This document shows positions 52,504 through 61,985 of a stretch of DNA of 64,000 bases, in pieces (position 1 is the first letter of the stretch; each line of letters begins with the position of its first letter). Under the pieces are notes generated by a model that worked only from the letters and a program-made list of their open reading frames with translations, did not search any database and was not told the DNA's origin. The position numbers and the translations under genes are program-made. This stretch comes from Hyphomicrobiaceae bacterium (GTDB lineage: Bacteria > Pseudomonadota > Alphaproteobacteria > Rhizobiales > Aestuariivirgaceae): NCBI GenBank assembly GCA_900298995.1, contig OMIC01000001.1:103618-167617 (forward strand), read 5' to 3'.

Positions 52504-52962
52504 TCAAACCCGGGGCTCTTCCAGGGCCTTGTCGAGAAGTTGGCGCTCAGCCTCGGTCAGCGGCGCCTCGGGCGCCGGTCCAGCAGCGCGGCGACGGCGC
52601 AGCAGAAGCCCGGCGGCGATCAACAGAACCGCAAAGGGGCTGCCCCATAACAGAAGCGTTTCGCCCGACAGTTGCGGCTTCAGCAGCACGAATTGGCCGT
52701 ACCGTTCGACCACGAACGCCATGATCTCGGCGTCAGTCTTGCCCTCAACCAGCTGTTCGCGCACCAGACTGCGGAGATCGCGCGCCAGCGGCGCCTCCGA
52801 ATCATCGATCGACTGGTTCTGGCAGACGAGACACCGCAGTTCAGCCGAAATCGCCCGGGCGCGCGCCTCGAGGGCCGGATCCTTCAGAAGTTCCTCAGGC
52901 GTGAGCGCCAAGGCCGGTGCCAGGCCTGCCAGAAACGCTGCAGCGATGAGAAGGGGCCTCAT
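52504..52962 (-). CDS. ccmH: Cytochrome c-type biogenesis protein CcmH/CycL
   Basis: A 152-aa membrane-anchored thiol reductase in cytochrome c maturation. After a signal peptide (MRPLLIAAAFLAGLAPALA) comes the redox motif ELRCLVCQNQSI (CxxC), then a membrane helix and a charged tail. It reduces the heme-binding cysteines of apocytochrome c and works with CcmF. Start at 52962 overlaps the ccmF stop by 4 bases; the longer frame upstream is inside ccmF and is rejected. Confidence 0.95.
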   Translation of the reverse strand: MRPLLIAAAFLAGLAPALALTPEELLKDPALEARARAISAELRCLVCQNQSIDDSEAPLARDLRSLVREQLVEGKTDAEIMAFVVERYGQFVLLKPQLSGETLLLWGSPFAVLLIAAGLLLRRRRAAGPAPEAPLTEAERQLLDKALEEPRV

Positions 52963-54938
52963 TCCGCCGCCACCGCCTGAACTGCCACGGCGCGACGCGG
53001 CGCTCCGACACGATAGCGCCGGTCGGAGAGCGAGAGCAAACCGCCGATGAACATCACCAGCGCCCCCAGCCAGATGAGATTGACGAACGGGTTGTAATAC
53101 ATCCGTACGGCGCGTGCTCCGTCCGCGGCCTCGTCGCCCATCACCACATACACATCGCCCGGCAGCGTCTGATAGAGGCCCACTTCCGTCGTGGGCATGC
53201 CGGACGGCTTGAAGGCGCGCTTCTCCGAACGCAACGTCACGATCGGGTGTCCGTCCCTTGTCACCTGAAAATTTCCCACCTGCCCGGTGTAGTTGGGGCC
53301 CGTCAGCGGCGACTCGCCAATGAACGTCACCTTGTAGACCCCGACATCGGCCGACTCGCCCGGCTTCAGCGCCACGATCACTTCGATGCGCCACAGTGAA
53401 ATGGCAATGATGCCAGCCGTGACGATGCCCAGCCCACCATGAGCCAGCACGGTTCCCAGCGCAGAACGCGGCAGGCCCGTGAGGCGCTGCCAACTCGTGG
53501 CAAGAGGCGCCCTGAACAGGCTGATCTTGGCCGCCAGATCAGTGAGCGCGCCGAACACGAGCCAGGCTGCGACCGCCATGCCCACGGGTGCCAGCCACGG
53601 ACCCCGCACCTGCAGGGCGAACACCGCAAAGCCCACCGCCAGGGCAAGCGCCAGCGCCGCCCACAGCCGCCGCAGGGCAAGGCCAATATCGCCGCGCTTC
53701 CAGGCGAGGAATGGCCCCACAGGCACGAGCAGCAGCAGCGGCAGTATGATGGGCCCGAACGTGAGATTGAAATAGGGAGGCCCGACCGAGATCTTGTCGC
53801 CGTTCAGCGTCTCCAGGGCCAGCGGATAGAGCGTGCCCACGAACACCGCGAGGCACGCGACGCACAGCAGCAGATTGTTCGCAACCAGGCTTCCCTCGCG
53901 GCTCACTGGCGCAAACAGTCCACCTGCCTTGAGCGACTGCGCGCGCCAGGCGAACAGCGTGAGCGCCCCGCCGATGAACACGCACAGGATGATGAGAATG
54001 AACAGGCCGCGCTGCGGATCGACGGCGAAGGCATGAACCGAGGTCAGCACGCCGGAGCGCACCAGGAATGTGCCGACGAGCGACAGCGAAAAGGCAAGGA
54101 TCGAGAGCAGCACGGTCCAGATCTTGAGCGCGTTGCGCTTCTCGACCACCACGGCGGAATGGATCAGTGCCGTGGCCACAAGCCATGGCATCAGGCTGGC
54201 GTTCTCGACCGGATCCCAGAACCACCAGCCACCCCAACCCAGCTCGTAATAAGCCCACCAAGAGCCCATGGCGATCCCGATGGTGAGAAACATCCAGGCC
54301 GCCAGCGTCCACGGCCTCACCCAGCGCGCCCAGGCGGCATCGACGCGTCCCTCGATGAGGGCCGCCACCGCGAAGGCGAAGGCGATCGAGAGGCCGACAT
54401 AGCCCGCGTAGAGAAAGGGCGGGTGGAAGGCGAGTGCGGGGTCCTGCAGGATCGGGTTGAGGCCGTTGCCTTCGATGGGCGGCGGATCAATCCGCAGGAA
54501 TGGATTGGACGTCAGCACGATGAACAGCAGGAAGGCCAGCCCAATTGCGCCCTGCACCGCCAGCACCCGGGCGCGCAGTCCGAGCGGCAGGTTGCCGCCG
54601 AACAGCGCCACCGCGCTGCCATAGAGGGCAAGGATCAGCACCCACAGCAGCATCGAGCCTTCGTGGTTTCCCCATACCCCGCTGATCTTGTAGAGAAACG
54701 GCTTGGCCGAATGGGAATTCTCGAACACGTTCGAGACCGAGAAATCCGAAACCACATAGGCATGGGTCAGCGCTGCGAAGGCAACGGCGATCAGCACGAA
54801 TTGCAGCAACGCAGCCGATATCCCTGCCCGCATCAGTCCGGCATGCCCGGTCTGCGCGCCGTAGAGCGGTGCGAGAAACTGGTAGAGCGCCACGCCCACG
54901 GCCAGGATCAATGCGAAGTGACCGATCTCGGTGATCAT
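52959..54938 (-). CDS. ccmF: Cytochrome c heme lyase subunit CcmF/CycK
   Basis: A 659-aa polytopic inner-membrane protein that attaches heme to apocytochrome c. The WWD domain is visible as WGGWWFWDPVENASLMPWL, with conserved His residues on the surrounding loops and a periplasmic domain near the C-terminus. Hydrophobic segments run throughout. The ends overlap ccmE and ccmH by 4 bases. Confidence 0.97.
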   Translation of the reverse strand: MITEIGHFALILAVGVALYQFLAPLYGAQTGHAGLMRAGISAALLQFVLIAVAFAALTHAYVVSDFSVSNVFENSHSAKPFLYKISGVWGNHEGSMLLWVLILALYGSAVALFGGNLPLGLRARVLAVQGAIGLAFLLFIVLTSNPFLRIDPPPIEGNGLNPILQDPALAFHPPFLYAGYVGLSIAFAFAVAALIEGRVDAAWARWVRPWTLAAWMFLTIGIAMGSWWAYYELGWGGWWFWDPVENASLMPWLVATALIHSAVVVEKRNALKIWTVLLSILAFSLSLVGTFLVRSGVLTSVHAFAVDPQRGLFILIILCVFIGGALTLFAWRAQSLKAGGLFAPVSREGSLVANNLLLCVACLAVFVGTLYPLALETLNGDKISVGPPYFNLTFGPIILPLLLLVPVGPFLAWKRGDIGLALRRLWAALALALAVGFAVFALQVRGPWLAPVGMAVAAWLVFGALTDLAAKISLFRAPLATSWQRLTGLPRSALGTVLAHGGLGIVTAGIIAISLWRIEVIVALKPGESADVGVYKVTFIGESPLTGPNYTGQVGNFQVTRDGHPIVTLRSEKRAFKPSGMPTTEVGLYQTLPGDVYVVMGDEAADGARAVRMYYNPFVNLIWLGALVMFIGGLLSLSDRRYRVGAPRRAVAVQAVAAE

Positions 54939-55381
54939 TGTTCCGCCCCCTTCCCGAGTTTGACGCCCTTTTCCTTGAGGCTTTCAGCCAGTTCACGCGG
55001 CATGTAGTTCTCGTCGTGCTTGGCGAGCACCGTATCCGCGACGAAGCTGCCGTCCTCCTGCAGCGTACCTTCCGTCACCACCCCCTGCCCCTCCCGGAAC
55101 AGGTCAGGCAGGATGCCGTTGTACGACACCGTGATGGTGGCGATCTGATCAGTCACCACGAAGCTCGTCTGCGTGCCCGGACCCTTCTGGACACTGCCAT
55201 CCTCGACCATGCCGCCCAGCCGGATGCGCTGGCCCGGCTTGACGCCGGTTTCAGCAAGATCGCTCGGCGTGTGAAAGAAGGTGATGGTTCCGGAGAGCGC
55301 GTAGAGCACCAGTCCGGCGGCCAGGCCCAGCACGGCGAGACCGCCAAGGATCATCGAGAGCCGTTTCTGCTTGCGGGTCAT
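54935..55381 (-). CDS. ccmE: Cytochrome c maturation heme chaperone CcmE/CycJ
   Basis: A 148-aa periplasmic heme chaperone anchored by one N-terminal helix (ILGGLAVLGLAAGLVLYALS). The heme-attaching His is in VLAKHDENYMPRELAESLK. The OB-fold shows RIRLGGMVEDGSVQ and TEGTLQEDGSFVADTVLA. Its ends overlap both ccmI and ccmF by 4 bases, one operon. Confidence 0.97.
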   Translation of the reverse strand: MTRKQKRLSMILGGLAVLGLAAGLVLYALSGTITFFHTPSDLAETGVKPGQRIRLGGMVEDGSVQKGPGTQTSFVVTDQIATITVSYNGILPDLFREGQGVVTEGTLQEDGSFVADTVLAKHDENYMPRELAESLKEKGVKLGKGAEQ

Positions 55382-56475
55382 TCGAGCTTCATCTCCCGTC
55401 CGAGCGCCGCGATCTGGGCAAGGGCGTCCTCATTGCCGCTGTATTGCGCGAGCGCCTTGTCATAGGCGGCCTTGGCCTTGTCGGTATCCCCCAGCACAAC
55501 GCGGGCACGGATCAGCCGCAGCCAGCCAGCGAGATCGTCCGGATTGGCCTTCAGCTTCTCGTCGAGCCCGTCAACCATGGAGCGGATCATCGCCTGCTGG
55601 TCGTCAGCGCTCATGCCGGCCGCATCCTGCATGGTCTGGGCATCGAGCGCCGGCGGCCGCGCGTTCATGTCCTGCAGCTCGGCCGTCAGCATGGGGCGCC
55701 ATGGCGCATCGATCGGCGTATCGGCGAGAAAGGCCTCGAAGGCGGCGCGGGCCGCATCGGTCTTGCCCTCCTGCTTCAGTGCCAGCGCGTCATAGAAGCG
55801 GGCCTTGGGCAGCGTCGGATCGATCGCCAGCGCCTTCTTGAACTCGGCATGGGCATCCGTCGAGACCAGGCCCTGGCCAGCCAGCACGAGCGCCTCGCCA
55901 TAATCCGCCATGACGGCAGCATTGTCCGGCGTCAGGCGCAGGATGTTGCGTTCGGCCACCACCAGGTCATCCCAGCGCTCGCCCCTGCGGTAAGCGGGCG
56001 CGAGAACCTTCCAGCCTTCGAGGTCGTCGGGATTCTCCGCCAGATGCAGCTGCACCTTGGCGATGAGCGCATCATAGTCGCCCTTGTCCTCGGCCTCGGC
56101 CATGCGCTGCGTGAGCGGCACGTCTGCAAGCCCCGGGCTGCCCGCCTTGAGATAGAGCGGCAGCGCAGCCAGCGGCACAAGCACCGCCAGCGCCAGAGCC
56201 ACGATGGGCGTCGCCGCGCCGGCCCGCGGCCCGGGTTCGGAGCCAGAGACTGCGATCAGCCGGCGAGCGATCTCGTTGCGCGCCGCCTCTGCCTCGGCCG
56301 GACCGATCATGCCGCGCGCCGCGTCGCGCTCGAGCTCGGCCAGCTGGTCGCGGAACACGGCGCGGTCATGGGCGTTGCGGTCCGCACGCGGCTCGCGCGC
56401 CCGGCCGGTGACGGCGGGCAGCAGAAGCGCGGCGAGCACGGCTGCGGTCATGGCCGCAAAGACAATCCAGATCAT
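55378..56475 (-). CDS. ccmI: Cytochrome c-type biogenesis protein CcmI/CycH
   Basis: A 365-aa apocytochrome c chaperone. The N-terminus (MIWIVFAAMTAAVLAALLLP) is a membrane helix, followed by a coil region (HDRAVFRDQLAELERDAARG) and a second helix, and then a TPR-like periplasmic domain (YDALIAKVQLHLAENPDDLE, EGWKVLAPAYRRGE, ARFYDALALKQEGK). It is the first gene of the ccmI-E-F-H operon. Confidence 0.95.
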   Translation of the reverse strand: MIWIVFAAMTAAVLAALLLPAVTGRAREPRADRNAHDRAVFRDQLAELERDAARGMIGPAEAEAARNEIARRLIAVSGSEPGPRAGAATPIVALALAVLVPLAALPLYLKAGSPGLADVPLTQRMAEAEDKGDYDALIAKVQLHLAENPDDLEGWKVLAPAYRRGERWDDLVVAERNILRLTPDNAAVMADYGEALVLAGQGLVSTDAHAEFKKALAIDPTLPKARFYDALALKQEGKTDAARAAFEAFLADTPIDAPWRPMLTAELQDMNARPPALDAQTMQDAAGMSADDQQAMIRSMVDGLDEKLKANPDDLAGWLRLIRARVVLGDTDKAKAAYDKALAQYSGNEDALAQIAALGREMKLE

Positions 56476-56637
56476 GGTGAACTATGAGATATTCCCGTAG
56501 GGGGTATTAAAGCAATTCATCCTTGCACACCATTTCCCGGTCGCATTGTCGCATGATGGCCCCCGGGCGTCGGAAAACCCTTTGTAGCACCGCCTTGCTT
56601 TTGTTAGATACGGCGCAGTTGCAAGGATTGCACCCCC

Positions 56638-57891
56638 ATGAAACCGCGCTACTCCCTTTTTTCGCTCGCGCGAAACGCCATGAACTATCACAAGGACTGG
56701 GAGCGCGCCTGGCGCTCGCCCAATCCCAAGCCGGAATATGACGCCGTCATCATCGGGGCCGGCGGCCATGGTCTGGCCAGCGCCTACTATCTCGCGAAGA
56801 ATCACAAGATGACCAACATTGCGGTCATCGAGAAGGGCTGGCTCGGCGGCGGCAACACCGGCCGCAACACCACCATCATCCGCTCCAACTATCTCCAGGA
56901 CCCCTCCATCGCCATCTACGAACTGGCGCGTTCGCTCTACGAGGACCTGTCGCAGGATCTCAACTACAACGTCATGTTCAGTCCGCGCGGCGTGCTGATG
57001 CTGTGCCAGACGCAGCATGAGTTCCGTGCCTTCCAGCGTACCGCACATGCCAACCGGCTGGCGGGCCTCGATTGCCGCATGGTGACGCCGCAGGAAGTGA
57101 AGGAGATCGTCCCCATCGTCAACGACGATCCCAATTGCCGCTACCCCATCCTCGGCGCCTACTACCAGCCGCGCGGCGGCACCGGCCGCCATGACGCGGT
57201 CGCCTGGGGCTATGCCCGCGGCGCCGACGCGATGGGCGTCGACATCATCCAGAACTGCGAGGTTACCGGCATCCAGCGCGACGGCGGCCGCGTGACCGGC
57301 ATCGAGACCACGCGCGGCGTCATCCGCACCCGGAAGATCGGCGTCGTCACGGCTGGCCATGTCTCCACCATCATGGACATGGCGGGCGTGCGCATGCCGA
57401 TCGAGAGCCAGTGTCTGCAGGCGCTTGTCTCCGAGCCGATCAAGCCTGTGATCGACTGCGTGGTCATGGCCAACACAGTGCACGGCTACATCAGCCAGTC
57501 GGACAAGGGTGAACTCGTCATTGGCGGCGGCACCGACCCCTACAACAACTATTCGCAGCGCGGCTCCTTCCCTGCCCTGGAGCACACGGTGACGGCGCTG
57601 GTCGAGACCTTCCCCATCATCTCGCGCCTGCGCATGCTCCGCCTGTGGGGCGGCATCGTCGACATGACCGGTGACCGCTCGCCGATCATCTCCAAGACGC
57701 CGGTCGAGGGTCTTTATGTCAATTGCGGCTGGGGCACCGGCGGCTTCAAAGCCATTCCCGGCTCCGGCTGGGTGTTCGCCGACACCATTGCCAATGACCG
57801 CCCGCACCCCATCGCCGAGCCGTTCGGCCTCAACCGCTTCCAGGAAGGCCGCCTGATCGACGAGAGCGTCGCGGCGGCGGTCGCCCACTAG
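56638..57891 (+). CDS. soxB: Heterotetrameric sarcosine oxidase, beta subunit
   Basis: A 417-aa flavoprotein subunit that oxidises sarcosine to glycine, delivering the methyl group as methylene-tetrahydrofolate or formaldehyde. The FAD site is DAVIIGAGGHGLASAYYLAK, followed by LGGGNTGRNTTIIRSNYL around the flavin-linkage region. The C-terminal part has NCGWGTGGFKAIPGSGWVFA. It is the first gene of soxBDAG; upstream 162 bases hold the likely promoter. AAGGA lies 12 bases before the ATG, a long spacing. Confidence 0.96.
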   Translation: MKPRYSLFSLARNAMNYHKDWERAWRSPNPKPEYDAVIIGAGGHGLASAYYLAKNHKMTNIAVIEKGWLGGGNTGRNTTIIRSNYLQDPSIAIYELARSLYEDLSQDLNYNVMFSPRGVLMLCQTQHEFRAFQRTAHANRLAGLDCRMVTPQEVKEIVPIVNDDPNCRYPILGAYYQPRGGTGRHDAVAWGYARGADAMGVDIIQNCEVTGIQRDGGRVTGIETTRGVIRTRKIGVVTAGHVSTIMDMAGVRMPIESQCLQALVSEPIKPVIDCVVMANTVHGYISQSDKGELVIGGGTDPYNNYSQRGSFPALEHTVTALVETFPIISRLRMLRLWGGIVDMTGDRSPIISKTPVEGLYVNCGWGTGGFKAIPGSGWVFADTIANDRPHPIAEPFGLNRFQEGRLIDESVAAAVAH

Positions 57892-57904
57892 GAGGGAAAA
57901 CGAG

Positions 57905-58258
57905 ATGCTTGTCGTCAAATGCCCTGTCTGCGGCGCTGAAGGTGACGAAACGGATTTCCACGCCGGCGGCCAGGCCCACGTCCGCCGCCCGGCCTCGCAT
58001 GATCCCGCACATGTCAGTGACGAGGAGCAGCGCGACTATCTGTTCATCCGCATCAACCCCAAGGGTCTGCACTTCGAGCGCTGGCGCTGCGACCGCGGCT
58101 GCGGCAAGTGGTTCCACGCCGCGCGCGATACCGTGACCCTCGAGTTCAAGGCCTTCTACGGCATCACCGAACTGCCGCCCGCGGATGTGATCGCTGAGGC
58201 CAAGGGTCAGTGGGCGGAGTATTTTGCCAAGAGGCTCAAGGCGGAGAAGCAGGCATGA
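57905..58258 (+). CDS. soxD: Sarcosine oxidase, delta subunit
   Basis: A 117-aa zinc-binding subunit of sarcosine oxidase. Zinc ligands match the family: Cys6 and Cys9 in VVKCPVCGAEGDE, and Cys62/Cys66 in WRCDRGCGKWFHAARDT. It starts 13 bases after soxB and overlaps soxA by 4 bases (ATGA at 58255). Confidence 0.95.
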   Translation: MLVVKCPVCGAEGDETDFHAGGQAHVRRPASHDPAHVSDEEQRDYLFIRINPKGLHFERWRCDRGCGKWFHAARDTVTLEFKAFYGITELPPADVIAEAKGQWAEYFAKRLKAEKQA

Positions 58259-61200
58259 GCAAACCCTATCGCCTGAGCGCCGGCGGCAGCCGCATCGACC
58301 GTAACCGCAGGGTCTCCTTTTCATTCGATGGCCGGCAGTTGACGGGCTTTGCGGGCGACACGCTCGCCTCTGCGGTCTCGGCCGCGGGCCAGCGCGTTTT
58401 CGGCCGCAGCTTCAAGTATCACCGCCCGCGCGGCGTGGTGGGCCTCGGTGCGGAAGAGATGAACGCCCTCGTCGGCGTCGGCGAGGGAGCGCGCCACGAG
58501 CCCAACCTGCGCGCCACCCAGGTCGAGATCCACGACGGCCTCACCGCCGTCTCGCAGAACCGCTGGCCCTCGCTCACCTTCGACATCGGCGCGGTCAACA
58601 ATACCTTCTCGCGCTTCATTCCCGGCGGCTTCTACTACAAGACCTTCATGTGGCCGGCATCCTTCTGGAAACATGTCTATGAGCCCTTCATCCGCCGTGC
58701 GGCGGGGCTGGGCAAGGCGCCCGAGGGCCGCGACCCGGACAGCTACGAGCAGATCCATGTCCATTGCGACGTTCTCGTGGTCGGCGCAGGCGTGGCGGGT
58801 CTTGCAGCTGCGGAGGCGGCGGCGAAAGCTGGCGCGCGCGTCATCATCGCCGACGAAAACCCCGTGTTTGGCGGCCTCGCCGACATCTCGGGCGGCGCCA
58901 TCGACGGCCTCGCGCAGGCCGACTGGGCCTTGGCAAAGGCCCGGACGCTTGCATCGGCCGAAAATGTCCATGTGCTGAACCGCACGACCGTGGTCGGCCA
59001 CTGGCATCACAACTTCCTCATGCTGTTCGAGCGGGTGGCTGATCATGACCCGGCGCGGCTGAGGACGGGCGCGCCCCGCCATCGGCTGTGGAAGGTCCGC
59101 GCCCATCAGGTGATCCTTGCAACAGGCGCCATCGAACGGCCGATTGCCTTCGCCAACAATGACCGCCCCGGCATCATGCTGGCCTCCGCGGCGCGCGGCA
59201 TGGTCGAGCGCTACGGCGTCGCGCCCGGCGCATCGGGTGTTCTCTTCACCAACAATGATGACGCCTATCAGACGGCGCTGGTTCTCAAGGCCGCGGGGGT
59301 TGCCGTGCGGGTGGTGGATTCGCGCGCCCGTGCCGATGGCCCGTTGCCCGCCAAGGCGCGCGAGCAGGGCATACCGGTCGATGCCGGTTCCGTGATCTCG
59401 GCCGTCAACACCTCCTTCGGCGGCCTCTCCGTGACCGACGTCAGGATCGCGTCCTACCGCAAGGGCCAGGGGCGCGTCATCAAGGAGACGCGCGCCGCCT
59501 GTGATTTCGTCGCCATGTCCGGCGGCTGGAATCCGGCGCTGCACCTCTGGTGCCACAATGGCGGCAAGATCCGCTTCGATGACCAGTTGCAGACCTACAG
59601 GCCGGACCGCCACGCCGACCGGATCACGGCGGTCGGCGCTGCCAATGGCAGTTTCACGCTCGCGTCCATTCTCGAGGAGGCCAGTGCCGCAGGCTCGCGC
59701 CTTGCGGGCTCGGGCAATGTGCATCCGGTTCCCGCCGTGATGCAGGCTGGCCAGCAGCCGATGGAGCCCATCTGGTTTGCTCCGGCGACAGGCAAGTACA
59801 ATGAAGGCAACAAGCACTTCATCGACTTCCAGAACGACGTGACCGCCGCCGATCTCGAACTCGCACAGCGCGAGGGCTATGAATCGGTCGAGCACACCAA
59901 GCGCTACACCACCTTCGGCATGGCCACCGATCAGGGCAAGACCTCGAACCTCAACGGCCTCGGCGTGCTCTCCGAGGCCACCGGCAAGCCGATCCCCGAG
60001 ATCGGCGTCACCACCTTCCGGCCGCCCTACACGCCCTTCTCCTTCGGTTCCATGGCAGGCGTCCTGACGAAGGATCTGTTCCTCCCCATCCGCCGCACCG
60101 CCATCTTCAACTGGCATACTGCTCAGGGCGCGGTGTTCGAGCCCGTTGGCCAGTGGCGGCGTGCCTACACCTACCCGCGCGCGGGCGAGGACAATCACGC
60201 CGCAATCGCGCGCGAGATCCTGGCTGTGCGGAACAAGGTCGGGCTGCTCGATGCCTCGACCCTCGGCAAGATCGAGATCAGGGGTCCGGATGCGGCCGAA
60301 TTCCTCGACCGCATGTACACCAACGTCTTCTCGACGCTGAAGGTCGGCAAGTGCCGCTATGGGCTGATGATGAACGAGCTGGGCTTCCTCACGGACGACG
60401 GCGTCACGGTCAGGCTGGCAGAGGATCATTTCCTCATGCACACCACTTCCGGCGGTGCCGACCGCATCGCCGCATGGCTCGAGGAATGGCTTCAGACCGA
60501 GTGGACGCACTACAGGGTCTTCGTCACCCCGGTCACCGAGCAGTGGTCGCAATTCGCCATCGCCGGACCCCGGGCGCGCGATGTGCTGAAGAAGCTTGCA
60601 CCCTCCTTCGATCTCTCGAACGAGGCGCTGCCGCACATGTCCTTCGTCGAGGGCAGGCTCGGCGCCTGTCCGGTGCGTGTCTTCCGCATCAGCTTCTCGG
60701 GCGAGCTCTCCTATGAGGTCGCCACGCCCTCCGGTTTCGGCCTGGGCCTGTGGAAGGCGATCATTGAGGCGGGCGCCGAATTCGGGCTCGAGCCCTATGG
60801 CACCGAAGCCCTGCACGTGCTGCGCGCCGAGAAGGGCTACATCGTGGTTGGCGATGAAACCGACGGCACGACGACGCCGGTCGATGTCGGGCTCGACGGT
60901 CTTGTCTCGAAGAAGAAGGCTGATTTCATCGGCAAGCGTTCGCTGGAGCAGTCCTATCTCAAGGGGCCGAACCGCAAGCAGCTGGTGGGCCTGCTCACCG
61001 AGGATCCCGGCGAGGTTCTTCCCGACGGCGCCTATGCGGTGCGTCAGGTGAAGGACAAGCCGCCGATGGAGATGATCGGCCAGGTCACATCGAGCTACCG
61101 CTCGCCAACGCTCGGACGCTCCATCGCCATGGCGCTGATCGAGAACGGCCGCGCCCGCATGGGCGAGACGCTCTCCTTCCCGCTCCCCGGCGGAAAGGTG

Positions 61201-61263
61201 GTGCGCGCCACGATCACCGACACGGTCTTCTACGACAAGGAAGGAGCCAAGCTGAATGTCTGA
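58255..61263 (+). CDS. soxA: Sarcosine oxidase, alpha subunit
   Basis: A 1002-aa subunit with an N-terminal 2Fe-2S-ferredoxin-like domain (FSFDGRQLTGFAGDTLASA), an NAD-binding flavoprotein domain (DVLVVGAGVAGLAAAEAAAK and PVFGGLADISGGAIDG), and a C-terminal GcvT-like tetrahydrofolate-binding aminomethyltransferase domain (LLDASTLGKIEIRGPDAAEF, YDKEGAKLNV end). This layout allows methyl transfer to tetrahydrofolate. ATG 58255 overlaps the soxD stop; a longer frame starts inside soxD. Confidence 0.96.
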   Translation: MSKPYRLSAGGSRIDRNRRVSFSFDGRQLTGFAGDTLASAVSAAGQRVFGRSFKYHRPRGVVGLGAEEMNALVGVGEGARHEPNLRATQVEIHDGLTAVSQNRWPSLTFDIGAVNNTFSRFIPGGFYYKTFMWPASFWKHVYEPFIRRAAGLGKAPEGRDPDSYEQIHVHCDVLVVGAGVAGLAAAEAAAKAGARVIIADENPVFGGLADISGGAIDGLAQADWALAKARTLASAENVHVLNRTTVVGHWHHNFLMLFERVADHDPARLRTGAPRHRLWKVRAHQVILATGAIERPIAFANNDRPGIMLASAARGMVERYGVAPGASGVLFTNNDDAYQTALVLKAAGVAVRVVDSRARADGPLPAKAREQGIPVDAGSVISAVNTSFGGLSVTDVRIASYRKGQGRVIKETRAACDFVAMSGGWNPALHLWCHNGGKIRFDDQLQTYRPDRHADRITAVGAANGSFTLASILEEASAAGSRLAGSGNVHPVPAVMQAGQQPMEPIWFAPATGKYNEGNKHFIDFQNDVTAADLELAQREGYESVEHTKRYTTFGMATDQGKTSNLNGLGVLSEATGKPIPEIGVTTFRPPYTPFSFGSMAGVLTKDLFLPIRRTAIFNWHTAQGAVFEPVGQWRRAYTYPRAGEDNHAAIAREILAVRNKVGLLDASTLGKIEIRGPDAAEFLDRMYTNVFSTLKVGKCRYGLMMNELGFLTDDGVTVRLAEDHFLMHTTSGGADRIAAWLEEWLQTEWTHYRVFVTPVTEQWSQFAIAGPRARDVLKKLAPSFDLSNEALPHMSFVEGRLGACPVRVFRISFSGELSYEVATPSGFGLGLWKAIIEAGAEFGLEPYGTEALHVLRAEKGYIVVGDETDGTTTPVDVGLDGLVSKKKADFIGKRSLEQSYLKGPNRKQLVGLLTEDPGEVLPDGAYAVRQVKDKPPMEMIGQVTSSYRSPTLGRSIAMALIENGRARMGETLSFPLPGGKVVRATITDTVFYDKEGAKLNV

Positions 61264-61858
61264 GCTCTCGCATGAATCGCCGCTCGCCGGCGTGACGCCG
61301 CCTCCCGGCCTCTCCGTTTCGCTGCGCGAGATCACTGACCGTGGCATGATCGACCTGCGCGGCCATGGCTCGGACCAGGCCTTCCTCTCGGCCGTCAAGG
61401 GCGCGCTGGGCCTCGATCTTCCGCTCCGGCCGCGCACCTCGGCCGGCTCGGACGACCTGCGCGTCCTCTGGCTCTCGATGGACCAGTGGCTGATCCTCTG
61501 CCCCCGGACGAAAGCGGCGGAGATCCTTGCCGCCCTGCGTTCGGCGCTCACCGGTGTGCACTCCCTCGCGGTCGATGTCTCGGACATGCGCGCGGTGATC
61601 CGGATTGAGGGCGGGGGCTGTCGCGAGGTGTTGATGAAGGGCACCTCGCTCGACCTGCTCGATGCCGAATACCGGCCGGGCTGCTGCCGCCGCATGCGCT
61701 TTGCGGAAATCGCTGCGCTGCTCAGCGTCGTCGAGGACAATGTCTTCGACGTCTATGTGTTCCGTTCCTACGCACGCTATGCGTGGGATTTTGTCTGCGC
61801 CACGGCTCGCGAGCCCGCGAGGGTCCGGCTGTTCGGCGCGCAGGACGCACCCGCCTGA
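61256..61858 (+). CDS. soxG: Sarcosine oxidase, gamma subunit
   Basis: A 200-aa subunit completing the heterotetramer. It shows LSVSLREITDRGMIDLRGHG and VWLSMDQWLILCP-like regions (RVLWLSMDQWLILCPRTKA) typical of SoxG. It overlaps the soxA stop by 8 bases. The order B-D-A-G is the standard one. No glyA or folD gene follows in the window. Confidence 0.92.
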   Translation: MSELSHESPLAGVTPPPGLSVSLREITDRGMIDLRGHGSDQAFLSAVKGALGLDLPLRPRTSAGSDDLRVLWLSMDQWLILCPRTKAAEILAALRSALTGVHSLAVDVSDMRAVIRIEGGGCREVLMKGTSLDLLDAEYRPGCCRRMRFAEIAALLSVVEDNVFDVYVFRSYARYAWDFVCATAREPARVRLFGAQDAPA

Positions 61859-61985
61859 CCGGCGCCTTGCTGGTGGAAGTCAACTAACTTATGCAAAGTT
61901 CCACTGCTTGAGGCTGCCCCGGCTTTCTGCTTAGTTTCATGACTGCGGGCTGCGAGCCTGGCATTTCATTGAGACGGAGCATCGA

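Noticed and set aside
53439..55007. 522-codon plus-strand frame opposite ccmF
   Set aside because: Rich in Arg, Gln, His and Pro as expected from the complement of membrane-protein codons; no domain.
56476..56637. Riboswitch upstream of soxB
   Set aside because: I looked for a glycine or tetrahydrofolate-type structure; the sequence shows no recognisable conserved core, only a plausible promoter region.
58321..61740. 1139-codon open frame antisense to soxA and soxG
   Set aside because: It is a mirror of codon bias in high-GC genes: no family motifs, no start signal, and it lies fully opposite well-recognised sarcosine oxidase subunits.
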